From contig CAKPDZ010000028.1 in NCBI GenBank assembly GCA_934149155.1, positions 1 to 18,908 of the forward strand: a stretch of DNA of 18,908 nt, written 5' to 3'. Source of the stretch: an uncultured Clostridia bacterium. Lineage in GTDB: Bacteria; Bacillota; Clostridia; TANB77; CAG-508. Positions within the stretch are counted from its first letter, which is position 1, and each line of letters starts with the position of its first letter. The position numbers and the translations under genes are program-made. This document shows, piece after piece, positions 1 to 6,641 of this stretch. The notes under the pieces are model-generated. The model did not search any database. It was given only the letters and a program-made list of their open reading frames with translations, and was not told the origin of the DNA.

Positions 1-126
1 GATAAGCGCTGGGAAGAGAACAACAAACGTTGGGACGAAAATGATAAGCGCTGGGAAGAGAACAACAAACGTTGGGACGAAAATGATAAGCGCTGGGAAG
101 AAAACAACGAGAGTTGGAAGAAAAAT
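1..126 (+). repeat. In-frame 42-bp tandem repeat, three copies
   Basis: Copies at 1-42 and 43-84 are identical at every base. The third (85-126) differs at several positions in its second half. The period of 42 bp keeps the frame and encodes 14 residues. Identity at synonymous positions in copies 1 and 2 suggests recent duplication. The array continues beyond the left edge, so its true copy number is unknown. Confidence 0.9.
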
Positions 127-246
127 GAAAAAAATAGGAAAATAGATTACCAAGAAATTCTTGATTTGTTTATTAAATATGATGTTGCAGTATCAAGAAA
201 ACTTGGAGACCCTAATGCGGATAAAATGTTAAAGCTATTGAAATAA
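1..246 (+). CDS. C-terminal part of a protein with Trp heptad repeats (partial, 5' end outside window)
   Basis: Reading frame 1 is open from the window edge to a TAA at 244-246 and gives 81 residues. The first 42 are three copies of a 14-residue unit, each made of two heptads of the form R-W-[ED]-E-N-[ND]-K, so Trp recurs every seven residues (4, 11, 18, 25, 32, 39). That spacing suggests a coiled coil with Trp at a core position. A charged linker and a short helical C-terminus with an ILDLFIKYDVAV segment follow. The family cannot be named from this fragment. Long Asn/Lys/Glu/Trp heptad repeats are known at the ends of several uncharacterised bacterial coiled-coil proteins. The repeat uses CGC and CGT arginine codons and is clearly richer in GC than its surroundings. 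The next gene is 72 nt downstream on the same strand. Confidence 0.75.
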   Translation, partial: DKRWEENNKRWDENDKRWEENNKRWDENDKRWEENNESWKKNEKNRKIDYQEILDLFIKYDVAVSRKLGDPNADKMLKLLK

Positions 247-318
247 TAAAACTAAAAGATAAAAGTGCATCAAATATATTGTTATATAATAATGAAAAAT
301 AAAAGGAGATTAATAAAA

Positions 319-996
319 ATGGGAAAGTTATTTGTAATAGATGGAACTGATGGAAGTGGAAAACAAACACAATTTGAAAAATTGCAAAAAAGATTAACAA
401 AAGATGGAATAGACTATAAAGTAGTAAGTTTTCCAAATTATGATTCGCCAAGTTCAACATTAGTAAAAATGTATTTATCAGGAGAATTTGGAAAGAATGC
501 CAAAGAAGTTAGTCCATATATAGCATCAACATTTTATGCTGCTGATAGATATGCAACATTTAAGCTAGGATATAAAGAATATTACGATAATGGAGGAATA
601 ATATTGGCTGACAGATACACAACAGCTAATATGGTTCATCAAGCTGGAAAAATATATGATAAAACGGAAAGAAAAAAATTTCTTGATTGGCTTTGGGATT
701 TTGAATTTAATTTGTATGGATTACCAATACCAGCAGAAGTATTTTTTCTAAATATGCCAGTAGAAAAATCTTTAGAATTAATAGAAAACAGAGAAAATAA
801 ATTTAATCATACTGCCCAAAAAGATATACACGAAAATGATAAAAATCATTTGATTGATGCATATAATGCTGCTTGTGATGTTGCAAAGGATTATAATTGG
901 TATGAAATAAAATGTGTTAAAGATAAAAAGATACGTTCAATTGAAGATATTCATGAAGAAATATATAAAGAAATTAGAAAACACATACAATTTTAA
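319..996 (+). CDS. tmk: Thymidylate kinase (dTMP kinase)
   Basis: This enzyme phosphorylates dTMP to dTDP with ATP in the cytoplasm, in dTTP synthesis. The 225-residue product begins MGKLFVIDGTDGSGKQTQ, which contains a P-loop (residues 9-17, GTDGSGKQT). A dTMP-binding FPNYDSPSS segment follows, then the family DR signature with its downstream region (ADRYTTANMVHQAGK). Length is slightly above the usual 205-215 because of a longer C-terminus. I choose the ATG at 319 because AAAAGGAG lies at 301-308 with good spacing. An upstream ATG at 265 would add 18 residues that do not resemble the family and has no ribosome binding site. The FPNYDSPSS form resembles the divergent kinases annotated as tmk in clostridia. 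A deoxynucleoside kinase of related specificity is less likely but possible. Confidence 0.88.
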   Translation: MGKLFVIDGTDGSGKQTQFEKLQKRLTKDGIDYKVVSFPNYDSPSSTLVKMYLSGEFGKNAKEVSPYIASTFYAADRYATFKLGYKEYYDNGGIILADRYTTANMVHQAGKIYDKTERKKFLDWLWDFEFNLYGLPIPAEVFFLNMPVEKSLELIENRENKFNHTAQKDIHENDKNHLIDAYNAACDVAKDYNWYEIKCVKDKKIRSIEDIHEEIYKEIRKHIQF

Positions 997-1078
997 AAAA
1001 TAACTTAAAAAACGTAAGATTATATTAAAAATTGGGCTAAATCGAGCCATAATTAAGTGTAAAACGAAAATATTGCCC

Positions 1079-1106
1079 TTGATAAATTGGATAAATTTGG
1101 TATAAT
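1079..1106 (+). promoter_or_regulatory. Sigma-A type promoter of the OLE RNA locus
   Basis: TTGATA at 1079-1084 and TATAAT at 1101-1106 are separated by 16 bp. The expected start is near 1111-1114, exactly where the first stem of the structured RNA begins (AAGATG at 1111-1116). This supports independent transcription of the noncoding RNA and the membrane protein gene after it. Confidence 0.8.
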
Positions 1107-1110
1107 AATA

Positions 1111-1687
1111 AAGATGGTGCATTATTCTAGTCGTACTATTTATTGCGAGGGTGGGGCTAAAAATCCACTAAAGGGCATACCGATGAAGCATCTTATTTGT
1201 GCGCGAAATGCCAGTTTTGTGTGTGGGTAGGATGAAAGAAACCAGGGTATGGTATAATGGCATATACAGGATTCCCTTGTTTTGTTGAGACTTAAATTGC
1301 ATTTTTAAGTGAAACCTATGGTGAGTGCCAAGACACAAAATACATAGAGTAGCCTGTCTTGAGTGAATGTATTGGGATTAAGTATTACTATGAAATTTCA
1401 TTTGCAAAAAAGACTAGCAATAAACAATAGTATGTCAAGGAAAACTTCTAGAATGTTTGCTTTCATAAAAGCATAGAAATCTGAGGATTAAGGTACGGAC
1501 TTAAGTGGCAATCTAGTGCCTAATGAAATATGTAGGTGTTCTTTTTAAATGGAAACAGCTATATAGTAATATATAGTAGAGAATAGAGAAATTCAACTAG
1601 ACCTAAACCGTAAAATTTACTTAGATTTTACCATCTAAAATAGTATATAAAAGGCGAGAATTTAAGATTAAAACTCTCGCTTTAATT
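1111..1687 (+). ncRNA. ole: OLE RNA (Ornate, Large, Extremophilic)
   Basis: This stretch of about 575 nt has no convincing reading frame, has its own promoter at 1079-1106, and lies immediately upstream of a gene matching OapA, the OLE-associated membrane protein. Length, position and partner are those of the OLE class, large RNAs that form membrane ribonucleoprotein complexes in anaerobic and extremophilic Bacillota and are linked to stress adaptation and growth control. Base composition differs from neighbouring intergenic DNA: it has G-rich runs (GGGTGGGG at 1150-1157) and many local pairings. Visible pairings are AAGATG 1111-1116 with CATCTT 1189-1194 enclosing the 5' domain, TTAGAT/ATCTAA at 1621-1638, and GCGAGA/TCTCGC at 1654-1680. 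I identified the class from context and architecture, without a covariance-model score. The exact 3' end is inferred from the last hairpin. Confidence 0.82.
1653..1687 (+). terminator. Hairpin at the 3' end of the OLE RNA, possible weak terminator
   Basis: GCGAGA (1654-1659) pairs with TCTCGC (1675-1680), followed by TTTAATT. The T-run is short, so partial read-through into the membrane protein gene 30 nt downstream is likely. This would set the ratio of RNA to OapA messenger. It could equally be the terminal stem of the RNA itself. Confidence 0.5.
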
Positions 1688-1712
1688 GATATTAAAGGAG
1701 AAGAAAACGTAA

Positions 1713-2243
1713 ATGAAAAAAGATAAAGAAAAAGAACACTCGAAGGCAAAATGGTTTATAGAAATTTTTATAACTACATTTATACTATCAATGGCATTTT
1801 CGTACATATCAAATAATGGAGTAACACATCTAAATATAATATCATCAGTAATAATACTAATAGTTGTAATTGCAATAGGTATATTATTTGATATAGTAGG
1901 TGTTGCAGTAACTGTTGCTAAAGAACACGAATTTCATGCAAAAGCTACAAAAAAAGTTGCAGGAGCAAAAACATCTATAAAATTAATAAAAAATGCAGCT
2001 AAGGTAGCTAATATTTGTGCAGATGTTATAGGAGATATTTGTGGTGTATTAAGTGGAGCAATTAGTGCTTTAATAGCTGCAAAGATTTCTGAAAAAGTAG
2101 GTGTAAATTTACAATTCGTCATAAGTGCTAGTGTGGCTGCAATAACTGTTGGAGGAAAAGCAATAGGAAAAGAAGTAGCAAATAAAAATTCTACACCAAT
2201 AGTGCATTTTGTTGGAATTATATTAAATAAAATATATAAATAG
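1713..2243 (+). CDS. oapA: OLE-associated membrane protein OapA
   Basis: This is the membrane protein partner that binds OLE RNA and holds it at the cell membrane. The 176 residues give a basic protein with four predicted membrane segments (about 15-35, 42-69, 105-125 and 132-152) and a lysine-rich N-terminus. The loop between helices 2 and 3 (about 70-100) is basic and conserved-looking, with HAKATKKV and LIKNAAKVAN. The motif D104-V-I-G-D108 is the DxxxD signature of OapA. From memory, substitutions at D104 and D108 give a dominant-negative form in Bacillus halodurans. AAAGGAG at 1694-1700 precedes the ATG by 12 nt. The gene lies directly behind the OLE RNA and probably shares its promoter. 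A convergent hairpin at 2247-2279 ends the unit. The match rests on motif, topology, length and the adjacent RNA. Confidence 0.85.
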   Translation: MKKDKEKEHSKAKWFIEIFITTFILSMAFSYISNNGVTHLNIISSVIILIVVIAIGILFDIVGVAVTVAKEHEFHAKATKKVAGAKTSIKLIKNAAKVANICADVIGDICGVLSGAISALIAAKISEKVGVNLQFVISASVAAITVGGKAIGKEVANKNSTPIVHFVGIILNKIYK

Positions 2244-2246
2244 AAA

Positions 2247-2279
2247 ATAAAGCGACCAATATTATTTTGGCCGCTTTAT
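2247..2279. terminator. Bidirectional terminator between convergent genes
   Basis: ATAAAGCG (2247-2254) pairs with CGCTTTAT (2272-2279). After one mismatch, CCAA (2256-2259) pairs with TTGG (2267-2270) around a 7-nt loop. It lies between the oapA stop and the end of the opposing gene, overlapping the latter's stop codon. Runs of T on either side are modest. Confidence 0.65.
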
Positions 2280-2714
2280 ACAATAGAAAAATTTTAATTT
2301 TTTCTCTGCTAACATTTCTTGCTCTAGTATTTTGCATACTAGAGGAGATGTTGTATGTACTTTTATTTTTGAAAATCGTTTTAGCAGTAAATTTAATACT
2401 GTATGTATTTGATTTTTAAAATTAGAAGACATACATAGAGAATCTAATTTAACCTGTCCTTTTGAAATTAGACTAGTATGAACGATGCCTATAGGAGTAT
2501 TATAATATTCGATTATAAATATGTTTTCTTCCTTGCTCGTTAAACCTTTAAAAAAAGTTTCTATTGTTATTTCAGAAACATCATCACAAAGAGGTGTTTC
2601 TGTTTTTGTAACTTTTGAAGTCGTAGCACTATCATATAAAACTTCATAATTATCAGTTAAATAGAAGTGCTCAAAAATTTTTACATCTTCAGGCTTTGCA
2701 TTCCGTAATTCCAT
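2262..2714 (-). CDS. Hypothetical protein, possibly GNAT-like fold
   Basis: I do not recognise this 150-residue protein with certainty. The opening MELRNAKPEDV resembles the first strand and helix of GCN5-related N-acetyltransferases, and the middle segment IFIIEYYNTPIGIVHTSL could be the paired strands of that fold. However, the acetyl-CoA loop signature (Q/RxxGxG/A) is not visible, so it may be catalytically degenerate or unrelated. No signal peptide or membrane helix is present. AAAGGAG lies 8 nt before the ATG, and a strong promoter is at 2748-2776, so the gene is transcribed alone. It starts about 90 nt beyond the end of ruvA on the same strand, but its own promoter argues against dependence on ruvA. 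It converges on oapA. Confidence 0.7.
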   Translation of the reverse strand: MELRNAKPEDVKIFEHFYLTDNYEVLYDSATTSKVTKTETPLCDDVSEITIETFFKGLTSKEENIFIIEYYNTPIGIVHTSLISKGQVKLDSLCMSSNFKNQIHTVLNLLLKRFSKIKVHTTSPLVCKILEQEMLAEKKLKFFYCIKRPK

Positions 2715-2747
2715 AGGGAATACTCCTTTCTACATTATTATATAATT

Positions 2748-2776
2748 ATTATACAATAGTTATTACAAAAAGTCAA
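2748..2776 (-). promoter_or_regulatory. Promoter of the hypothetical gene at 2262-2714
   Basis: Read on the minus strand, TTGACT (2771-2776) and TATAAT (2748-2753) are separated by 17 bp. The start would fall near 2741, about 27 nt before the ATG. Confidence 0.82.
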
Positions 2777-2800
2777 AATTATGTAAAACTGAATTTTAGA

Positions 2801-3412
2801 TTATTTTGTAGTCAAAAGTATCAATCCTTTTTTGATTAAGTCTTCAACGCTAAGATTTTCTACATCTAAATGCTTAAATGCTTTTTCTATATCTTTTCGA
2901 GTGTAACCAAGAACCATAAGACCAGAAGTTGCTTCTTGAATATTTTCAGAAACTTTTATAGAGTTTAATTTTTTATGTTCTAGTTTTTCTTCATCTAATT
3001 CAGATTGTTCTGCTTTTAATTTATCTTTTAATTCTAAAATAATTCTTTGGGCAGATTTTGGACCAATTCCAGGAACCTGAGTAAGTAATTTTACATTATT
3101 AGAAATTACTGCAATAGCAAATTCAGATGGTTCTATGCAAGAAAGCATTACTAATGCACTTTTGGCTCCGACTCCGCTAACACTAATAAGTAATTCAAAC
3201 ATTCTAAGTTCTTCTTGAGTTTTAAAGCCATATATGCTAATATCATCTTCTCTAACTCTGTAATATGTATGAACTTTAATTGTTTCACCAATTTCACCAA
3301 TTGAATTGATAGCGTTTTCAGACATAAAAATTTTATATCCTAATCCACTAACATCAATAACTATATAGTTTTTATATTTCATTTCTAATGAACCTTTTAT
3401 ATATGCTAACAT
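2801..3412 (-). CDS. ruvA: Holliday junction DNA helicase subunit RuvA
   Basis: RuvA binds four-way DNA junctions as a tetramer and loads the RuvB motor for branch migration in recombinational repair. The 203 residues match the usual length of about 200. An N-terminal OB-fold domain (MLAYIKGSLE to about 62, including YYRVREDDISIYGF) is followed by two helix-hairpin-helix motifs, LLISVSGVGAKSAL and LLTQVPGIGPKSAQ, with the LELKDKL helix after the second. An acidic linker follows, then a C-terminal RuvB-binding domain ending near residue 203 (TSGLMVLGYTRKDIEKAF). AAAGGATG lies 8 nt before the ATG. ruvB is usually directly downstream, but here the next gene has its own promoter and is unrelated. 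The gene is divergent from rarA, another fork and recombination factor. Confidence 0.96.
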   Translation of the reverse strand: MLAYIKGSLEMKYKNYIVIDVSGLGYKIFMSENAINSIGEIGETIKVHTYYRVREDDISIYGFKTQEELRMFELLISVSGVGAKSALVMLSCIEPSEFAIAVISNNVKLLTQVPGIGPKSAQRIILELKDKLKAEQSELDEEKLEHKKLNSIKVSENIQEATSGLMVLGYTRKDIEKAFKHLDVENLSVEDLIKKGLILLTTK

Positions 3413-3436
3413 TTAAATCATCCTTTCACTTTTGAT

Positions 3437-3465
3437 ATTATAAATATAAAAAATGCAAAAGTCAA
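3437..3465 (-). promoter_or_regulatory. Promoter of ruvA
   Basis: On the minus strand, TTGACT (3460-3465) and TATAAT (3437-3442) have a 17-bp spacer, 25 nt before the ATG. It is back to back with the rarA promoter 55 bp away. No LexA-like box was recognised between them. Confidence 0.85.
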
Positions 3466-3519
3466 TGGAGCAAATACAATGTTACAATTTTTAAAGTGAA
3501 AAAATGTTTGGAAAAATCA

Positions 3520-3548
3520 TTGACAATTTTTTTTGCATGTTTTATAAT
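3520..3548 (+). promoter_or_regulatory. Consensus promoter of rarA/mgsA
   Basis: A perfect TTGACA (3520-3525), 17-bp spacer and TATAAT (3543-3548). Transcription should start near 3555. This rules out the longer reading frame that begins at 3504 as the natural start. Confidence 0.9.
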
Positions 3549-3569
3549 CAAGCAGAAAGGAAGAGAAAG

Positions 3570-4817
3570 ATGAGTAATACAGAACCATTAGCATATAGAA
3601 TGAGGCCTAAAACACTTGAAGAATATGAAGGACAAGAACACGTAATAGGACCTGGAAAGTTATTATATAGAACAATAAAAGCAGATAGATTATCGAGTAT
3701 AATTTTATTTGGCCCTCCAGGATGCGGAAAAACATCACTAGCTAAAGTAATAAGTGAAACAACAAAGTATAAATTTTATAAAATAAATGCGGTAACAGCA
3801 GGAGTATCAGATATAAAAAAGATTGTTGAAGAAACTCAAAATTTTATGATGAATCCTGCAGGAAAAAGCATTTTATTTATTGATGAGATTCATAGATTTA
3901 ATAAATTGCAACAAGATGCATTATTACCATTTGTAGAAAATGGAACAATAATATTAATAGGTGCAACTACAGAAAATCCATATTTTGAAGTGAATAAGGC
4001 TTTAATATCTAGGTCAATGGTAATAAAACTTGAACCATTAACAGAAGAAAATATATATAATATTTTAAAAAGAGCTTTAACAAGTAAAGAAGGACTTGGA
4101 GAATATAGTGTAAAAATAGAAGATAGTACTTTAAGAAAAATAGCAGATATAGCTAATGGAGATGTACGAACAGCTTTAAATGGATTAGAAATAGCAGTAT
4201 TAACAACCAATATGGAATCAGATGGATATATCCATATTACAGATGAAGTAATAAAAAACAGCATTCAAAATAGAAAAGCTATATTTGATAAAAATGGAGA
4301 TACACATTATGATAATATAAGTGCATTTATAAAATCAATGAGAGGATCAGACCCAGATGCAGTATTACTTTATTTAGCAAGAGCACTAAATGGTGGAGAA
4401 GACCCCGTATTTTTAGCAAGAAGAATAGTAATATGTGCTTCAGAAGATGTAGGTTTAGCAGACCCACAAGCACTTGTGATTGCAACTTCAGCGATGCAAG
4501 CAGTGCATATGGTTGGAATGCCAGAGGCAAGAATTATTTTAGCAGAAGCAGCGGTATATGTAGCAAATTGCAAGAAGTCTAATGCAACATATTTAGGAAT
4601 AAATAAAGCATTAGAAGATGTTAAAAATCAAGATACGGGAGAAATACCTATGCATATAAGAAATGCACCAATAGAAAAAATGAGAGAATTAGGCTATAAT
4701 GAAGGATATAAATATCCTCATGATTATCCAGGACATTGGGTAGAACAGCAATATTTGCCAGACAAAATGTTAGGAACAAAATACTTTATAAAAGATGAAA
4801 ATATTAATTTACAATAA
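3570..4817 (+). CDS. rarA: Replication-associated recombination protein A (RarA/MgsA), AAA+ ATPase
   Basis: RarA is a clamp-loader-like AAA+ ATPase that acts at stalled replication forks and at SSB-coated gaps. The 415-residue product has Walker A GPPGCGKT (48-55), Walker B LFIDEIHRF (D105, E106), sensor 1 GATTENP and the arginine-finger segment ISRS. The helical C-terminal MgsA/WRNIP1 domain ends in RNAPIEKMRELGYNEGYKYP and a GHWVEQQYLP segment typical of the family. The ATG at 3570 is chosen because AAAGGA lies 8 nt upstream and a consensus promoter ends at 3548. The earlier ATG at 3504 precedes that promoter. No terminator is visible at the 3' end before the next gene 60 nt away, so read-through is possible. 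Confidence 0.95.
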   Translation: MSNTEPLAYRMRPKTLEEYEGQEHVIGPGKLLYRTIKADRLSSIILFGPPGCGKTSLAKVISETTKYKFYKINAVTAGVSDIKKIVEETQNFMMNPAGKSILFIDEIHRFNKLQQDALLPFVENGTIILIGATTENPYFEVNKALISRSMVIKLEPLTEENIYNILKRALTSKEGLGEYSVKIEDSTLRKIADIANGDVRTALNGLEIAVLTTNMESDGYIHITDEVIKNSIQNRKAIFDKNGDTHYDNISAFIKSMRGSDPDAVLLYLARALNGGEDPVFLARRIVICASEDVGLADPQALVIATSAMQAVHMVGMPEARIILAEAAVYVANCKKSNATYLGINKALEDVKNQDTGEIPMHIRNAPIEKMRELGYNEGYKYPHDYPGHWVEQQYLPDKMLGTKYFIKDENINLQ

Positions 4818-4877
4818 AATGTTTTTATGTTAAAATAATATTGATTATATATTCAAACTAGAAACAAGGAGAGGGAT

Positions 4878-5378
4878 ATGAGTTCAAAAGAAAATAAAGA
4901 CCAAAAAAAAGAGGAAAGAATAACTAGGTTAGCAAATAAAAAAATTGATTTTATGGAACAAAAAAGCATAAATAAAGTAGGAAAAGAAGAAATTGTTAAA
5001 GCATTTAATAAGGCTGAAAATTTTGTAGAAAAAAAAGAAAAAGAGAAAAACAAAAAAAGAAAATTTAGAAATGCGATTATTGCAATTCTTGGGGCATTAG
5101 GAATTGCTGTTGGTGGACATGCAATGCTACCAAGTGGAAATACTAAAGGAAGTAATATAAATGTAACAGAAGAAAAGAAAACTAAAAATGATTCAAATTC
5201 AAAATTTAGAGAGGATATTAAAGTTGAACAAAAGCAGGAAGAAAATACGCAAGAACAAGAAAAAAACGAATTAACATTAATAGATGAAATATTAGAAAAA
5301 TATAATTCTAAAATAGCAGATGAAAATAAAATAGATAAAACAGATTTGCGGAATAATATTACAAAACAATATGGGTGA
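4878..5378 (+). CDS. Membrane-anchored hypothetical protein, N-terminal part (apparent frame change at 3' end)
   Basis: Not a family I recognise. The 166 residues give a strongly charged cytoplasmic N-terminus (1-63, Lys/Glu rich), one hydrophobic segment at about 65-84 (IIAILGALGIAVGGHAML), then a hydrophilic Asn/Glu/Lys linker, which fits a single-pass membrane protein with a C-terminal domain outside. AAGGAGAGGG lies close before the ATG. The frame ends in TAT-GGG-TGA. The +1 frame at exactly this point stays open to 5787 and reads on as a plausible continuation (QYG then EGNVIGNV). The next frame has no ribosome binding site of its own. I therefore read 4878-5787 as one gene interrupted by a one-base difference or by programmed +1 frameshifting. 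Confidence 0.7.
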   Translation: MSSKENKDQKKEERITRLANKKIDFMEQKSINKVGKEEIVKAFNKAENFVEKKEKEKNKKRKFRNAIIAILGALGIAVGGHAMLPSGNTKGSNINVTEEKKTKNDSNSKFREDIKVEQKQEENTQEQEKNELTLIDEILEKYNSKIADENKIDKTDLRNNITKQYG

Positions 5379-5787
5379 AGGAAATGTTATAGGAAATGTT
5401 TCAAATAATGGAGAAGTAACATATAGAGAAAATGTTAAGGCTGAAGTAGAAGGAAAGTTGAGCGAAAGTGAATATTGGGTATCAGCAGACACAATAAATA
5501 GTATATATATACTTATAGATAAGAAAAACAAAAAAACTATTGCTGGTATTGGTGATATTGAAGAATCAGCTAGTGAATATGCAGAAGTTTCTATAGAAAG
5601 AGTTTTTGTAAAAGAAGATACTGGACGTGTAGAATATACAAAGAATCCAGATACTTATGTGCCTCTTGAAGATGTAAGTGAAAAAGATATGCAAAATGTT
5701 TATAATAGCTTCGAACAATATTATTTAGATAGAATTAAAGAAAAACAAGCTGAAAATCATAAGGAGTCTATAGAATCAAGAGGATAA
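5371..5787 (+). CDS. C-terminal part of the same membrane-anchored protein (+1 frame)
   Basis: This frame overlaps the end of the preceding one by 8 nt (ATGGGTGA). No Shine-Dalgarno precedes its ATG, so independent initiation is doubtful, although termination-coupled restart is possible. It encodes a mixed alpha/beta-looking domain with YWVSADTINSIYILIDKKNKK and TIAGIGDIEE, then a helical, charged C-terminus (MQNVYNSFEQYYLDRIKEKQ). This looks like the extracytoplasmic domain belonging to the membrane anchor encoded just upstream. Removing one G from the GGG at 5373-5375 would fuse both parts into a single product of about 302 residues. A strong terminator begins 18 nt after its stop. Confidence 0.65.
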   Translation: MGEGNVIGNVSNNGEVTYRENVKAEVEGKLSESEYWVSADTINSIYILIDKKNKKTIAGIGDIEESASEYAEVSIERVFVKEDTGRVEYTKNPDTYVPLEDVSEKDMQNVYNSFEQYYLDRIKEKQAENHKESIESRG

Positions 5788-5804
5788 AATATAGAAAAAT
5801 GGTA

Positions 5805-5848
5805 AAAATAAAACTGGTAGTTAGAAATACCAGTTTTATTTTGTGTTT
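5805..5848 (+). terminator. Strong intrinsic terminator
   Basis: A 15-bp stem pairs 5805-5819 with 5828-5842 around an 8-nt loop, with core ACTGGTA/TACCAGT. It is followed by a T-rich tail. It sits just before the first TSUP gene and inside the longer reading frame that could start at 5799, which argues against that earlier start. Confidence 0.88.
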
Positions 5849-5861
5849 GGAGAATTATAAA

Positions 5862-6212
5862 ATGATTGTAAAAAAAATAATATTAGGAATTATTGCAGGA
5901 ATTATATGTGGATTATTTGGGACTGGAGGAGGATTGATACTTGTACCAGCATATATATATATGTTGAAATTAGATTCTAAAAAATCAAGAGGAACATCAT
6001 TAAGTTGTATGTTAGTAATGGTTATAGTTAGTAGCATATTTTATTCTAAAAATAAGTACATAAATTGGAACTTGGGAGTATTATGTGCAATAGGTGGAAT
6101 AATAGGAGGATATTTTGGCGCAAAAATATTAAATAAGATACCGGATTATATATTAAAAATTGTATTTGTAATATTTTTAATATATTATTCAATTAAAATA
6201 TTGTTTTTTTAA
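5862..6212 (+). CDS. Half-size TauE/SafE (TSUP) membrane protein, first of a pair
   Basis: TSUP proteins move small sulfur-containing or organic anions across the cytoplasmic membrane. They are normally about 250 residues with two homologous four-helix halves. This 117-residue product is one half: four hydrophobic segments (about 4-24, 42-62, 70-88 and 96-116) and the family glycine motif FGTGGGLILVP after helix 1. GGAG at 5849-5852 lies 9 nt before the ATG at 5862. An upstream ATG at 5799 would run through a terminator hairpin and add unlikely residues. The second half follows after 12 nt in the same direction, so the two probably form a heterodimer. Substrate is not predictable. No promoter is evident between the terminator and this gene. 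Confidence 0.85.
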   Translation: MIVKKIILGIIAGIICGLFGTGGGLILVPAYIYMLKLDSKKSRGTSLSCMLVMVIVSSIFYSKNKYINWNLGVLCAIGGIIGGYFGAKILNKIPDYILKIVFVIFLIYYSIKILFF

Positions 6213-6224
6213 AAGGAGGCATAT

Positions 6225-6620
6225 ATGATACCTATATTAATAGGGACATTTTCAGGTATATTTAGTGGAATAGGAATGGGTGGTGGAACAATATTAATAT
6301 TTTTGTTAACAACATTTTTAAATATTGAACAACATTTAGCACAATCAACAAATTTAATATATTTTATACCAACAGCAATTGCTGCAATTTTTATTAATTA
6401 TAAAAATAAAAATATTGATTTGAATTTAGCTATTTTTACATCTATAGGAGGAATTATTGGTGCAATAATAGGAGCGATAATTTCTATCAATACAGATGTA
6501 TTAAAACTAAAGAAAATGTTTGGGATTTTTTTAGCAATAATTGCTATTCATGAAATATATACCTTGTTTAAAGAGTATAAACACTATAAAAAAAGAGATA
6601 ATAAAAATAGTTTAAATTGA
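6225..6620 (+). CDS. Half-size TauE/SafE (TSUP) membrane protein, second of a pair
   Basis: The 131-residue product carries the second TSUP repeat: SGIGMGGGTILIFLL after the first helix, an AQSTNLIYFIPTAIAAI helix, a glycine-rich IGGIIGAIIGAIIS helix and a final hydrophobic segment before a basic cytoplasmic tail (EYKHYKKRDNKN). AAAAGGAGG lies directly upstream of the ATG. Spacing of 12 nt to the first half indicates co-translation. Each half alone is too short for the usual eight-helix fold, so the functional unit is most likely both together. The basic tail occurs only in this half and suggests its C-terminus is cytoplasmic. Confidence 0.85.
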   Translation: MIPILIGTFSGIFSGIGMGGGTILIFLLTTFLNIEQHLAQSTNLIYFIPTAIAAIFINYKNKNIDLNLAIFTSIGGIIGAIIGAIISINTDVLKLKKMFGIFLAIIAIHEIYTLFKEYKHYKKRDNKNSLN

Positions 6621-6641
6621 TTATGAAAGTGAGGAAAAAAT

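Noticed and set aside
1..126. CRISPR array
   Set aside because: The repeat is contiguous without spacers and is in frame inside a coding region.
265..318. Earlier start for thymidylate kinase
   Set aside because: The extra 18 residues do not fit the family, and the ribosome binding site at 301-308 serves the ATG at 319.
1111..1687. RNase P RNA, tmRNA, 6S RNA or another large RNA class for the long noncoding region
   Set aside because: The characteristic RNase P core segments (such as GAGGAAAGUCC) and tmRNA ends are absent, the region is too long for 6S RNA, and the adjacent OapA-like gene points to OLE.
3504..3569. Earlier start for rarA
   Set aside because: It lies upstream of a perfect promoter at 3520-3548, so the normal transcript would not contain it.
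5799..5861. Earlier start for the first TSUP half
   Set aside because: It would read through a 15-bp terminator hairpin and lacks a ribosome binding site; the ATG at 5862 has one.
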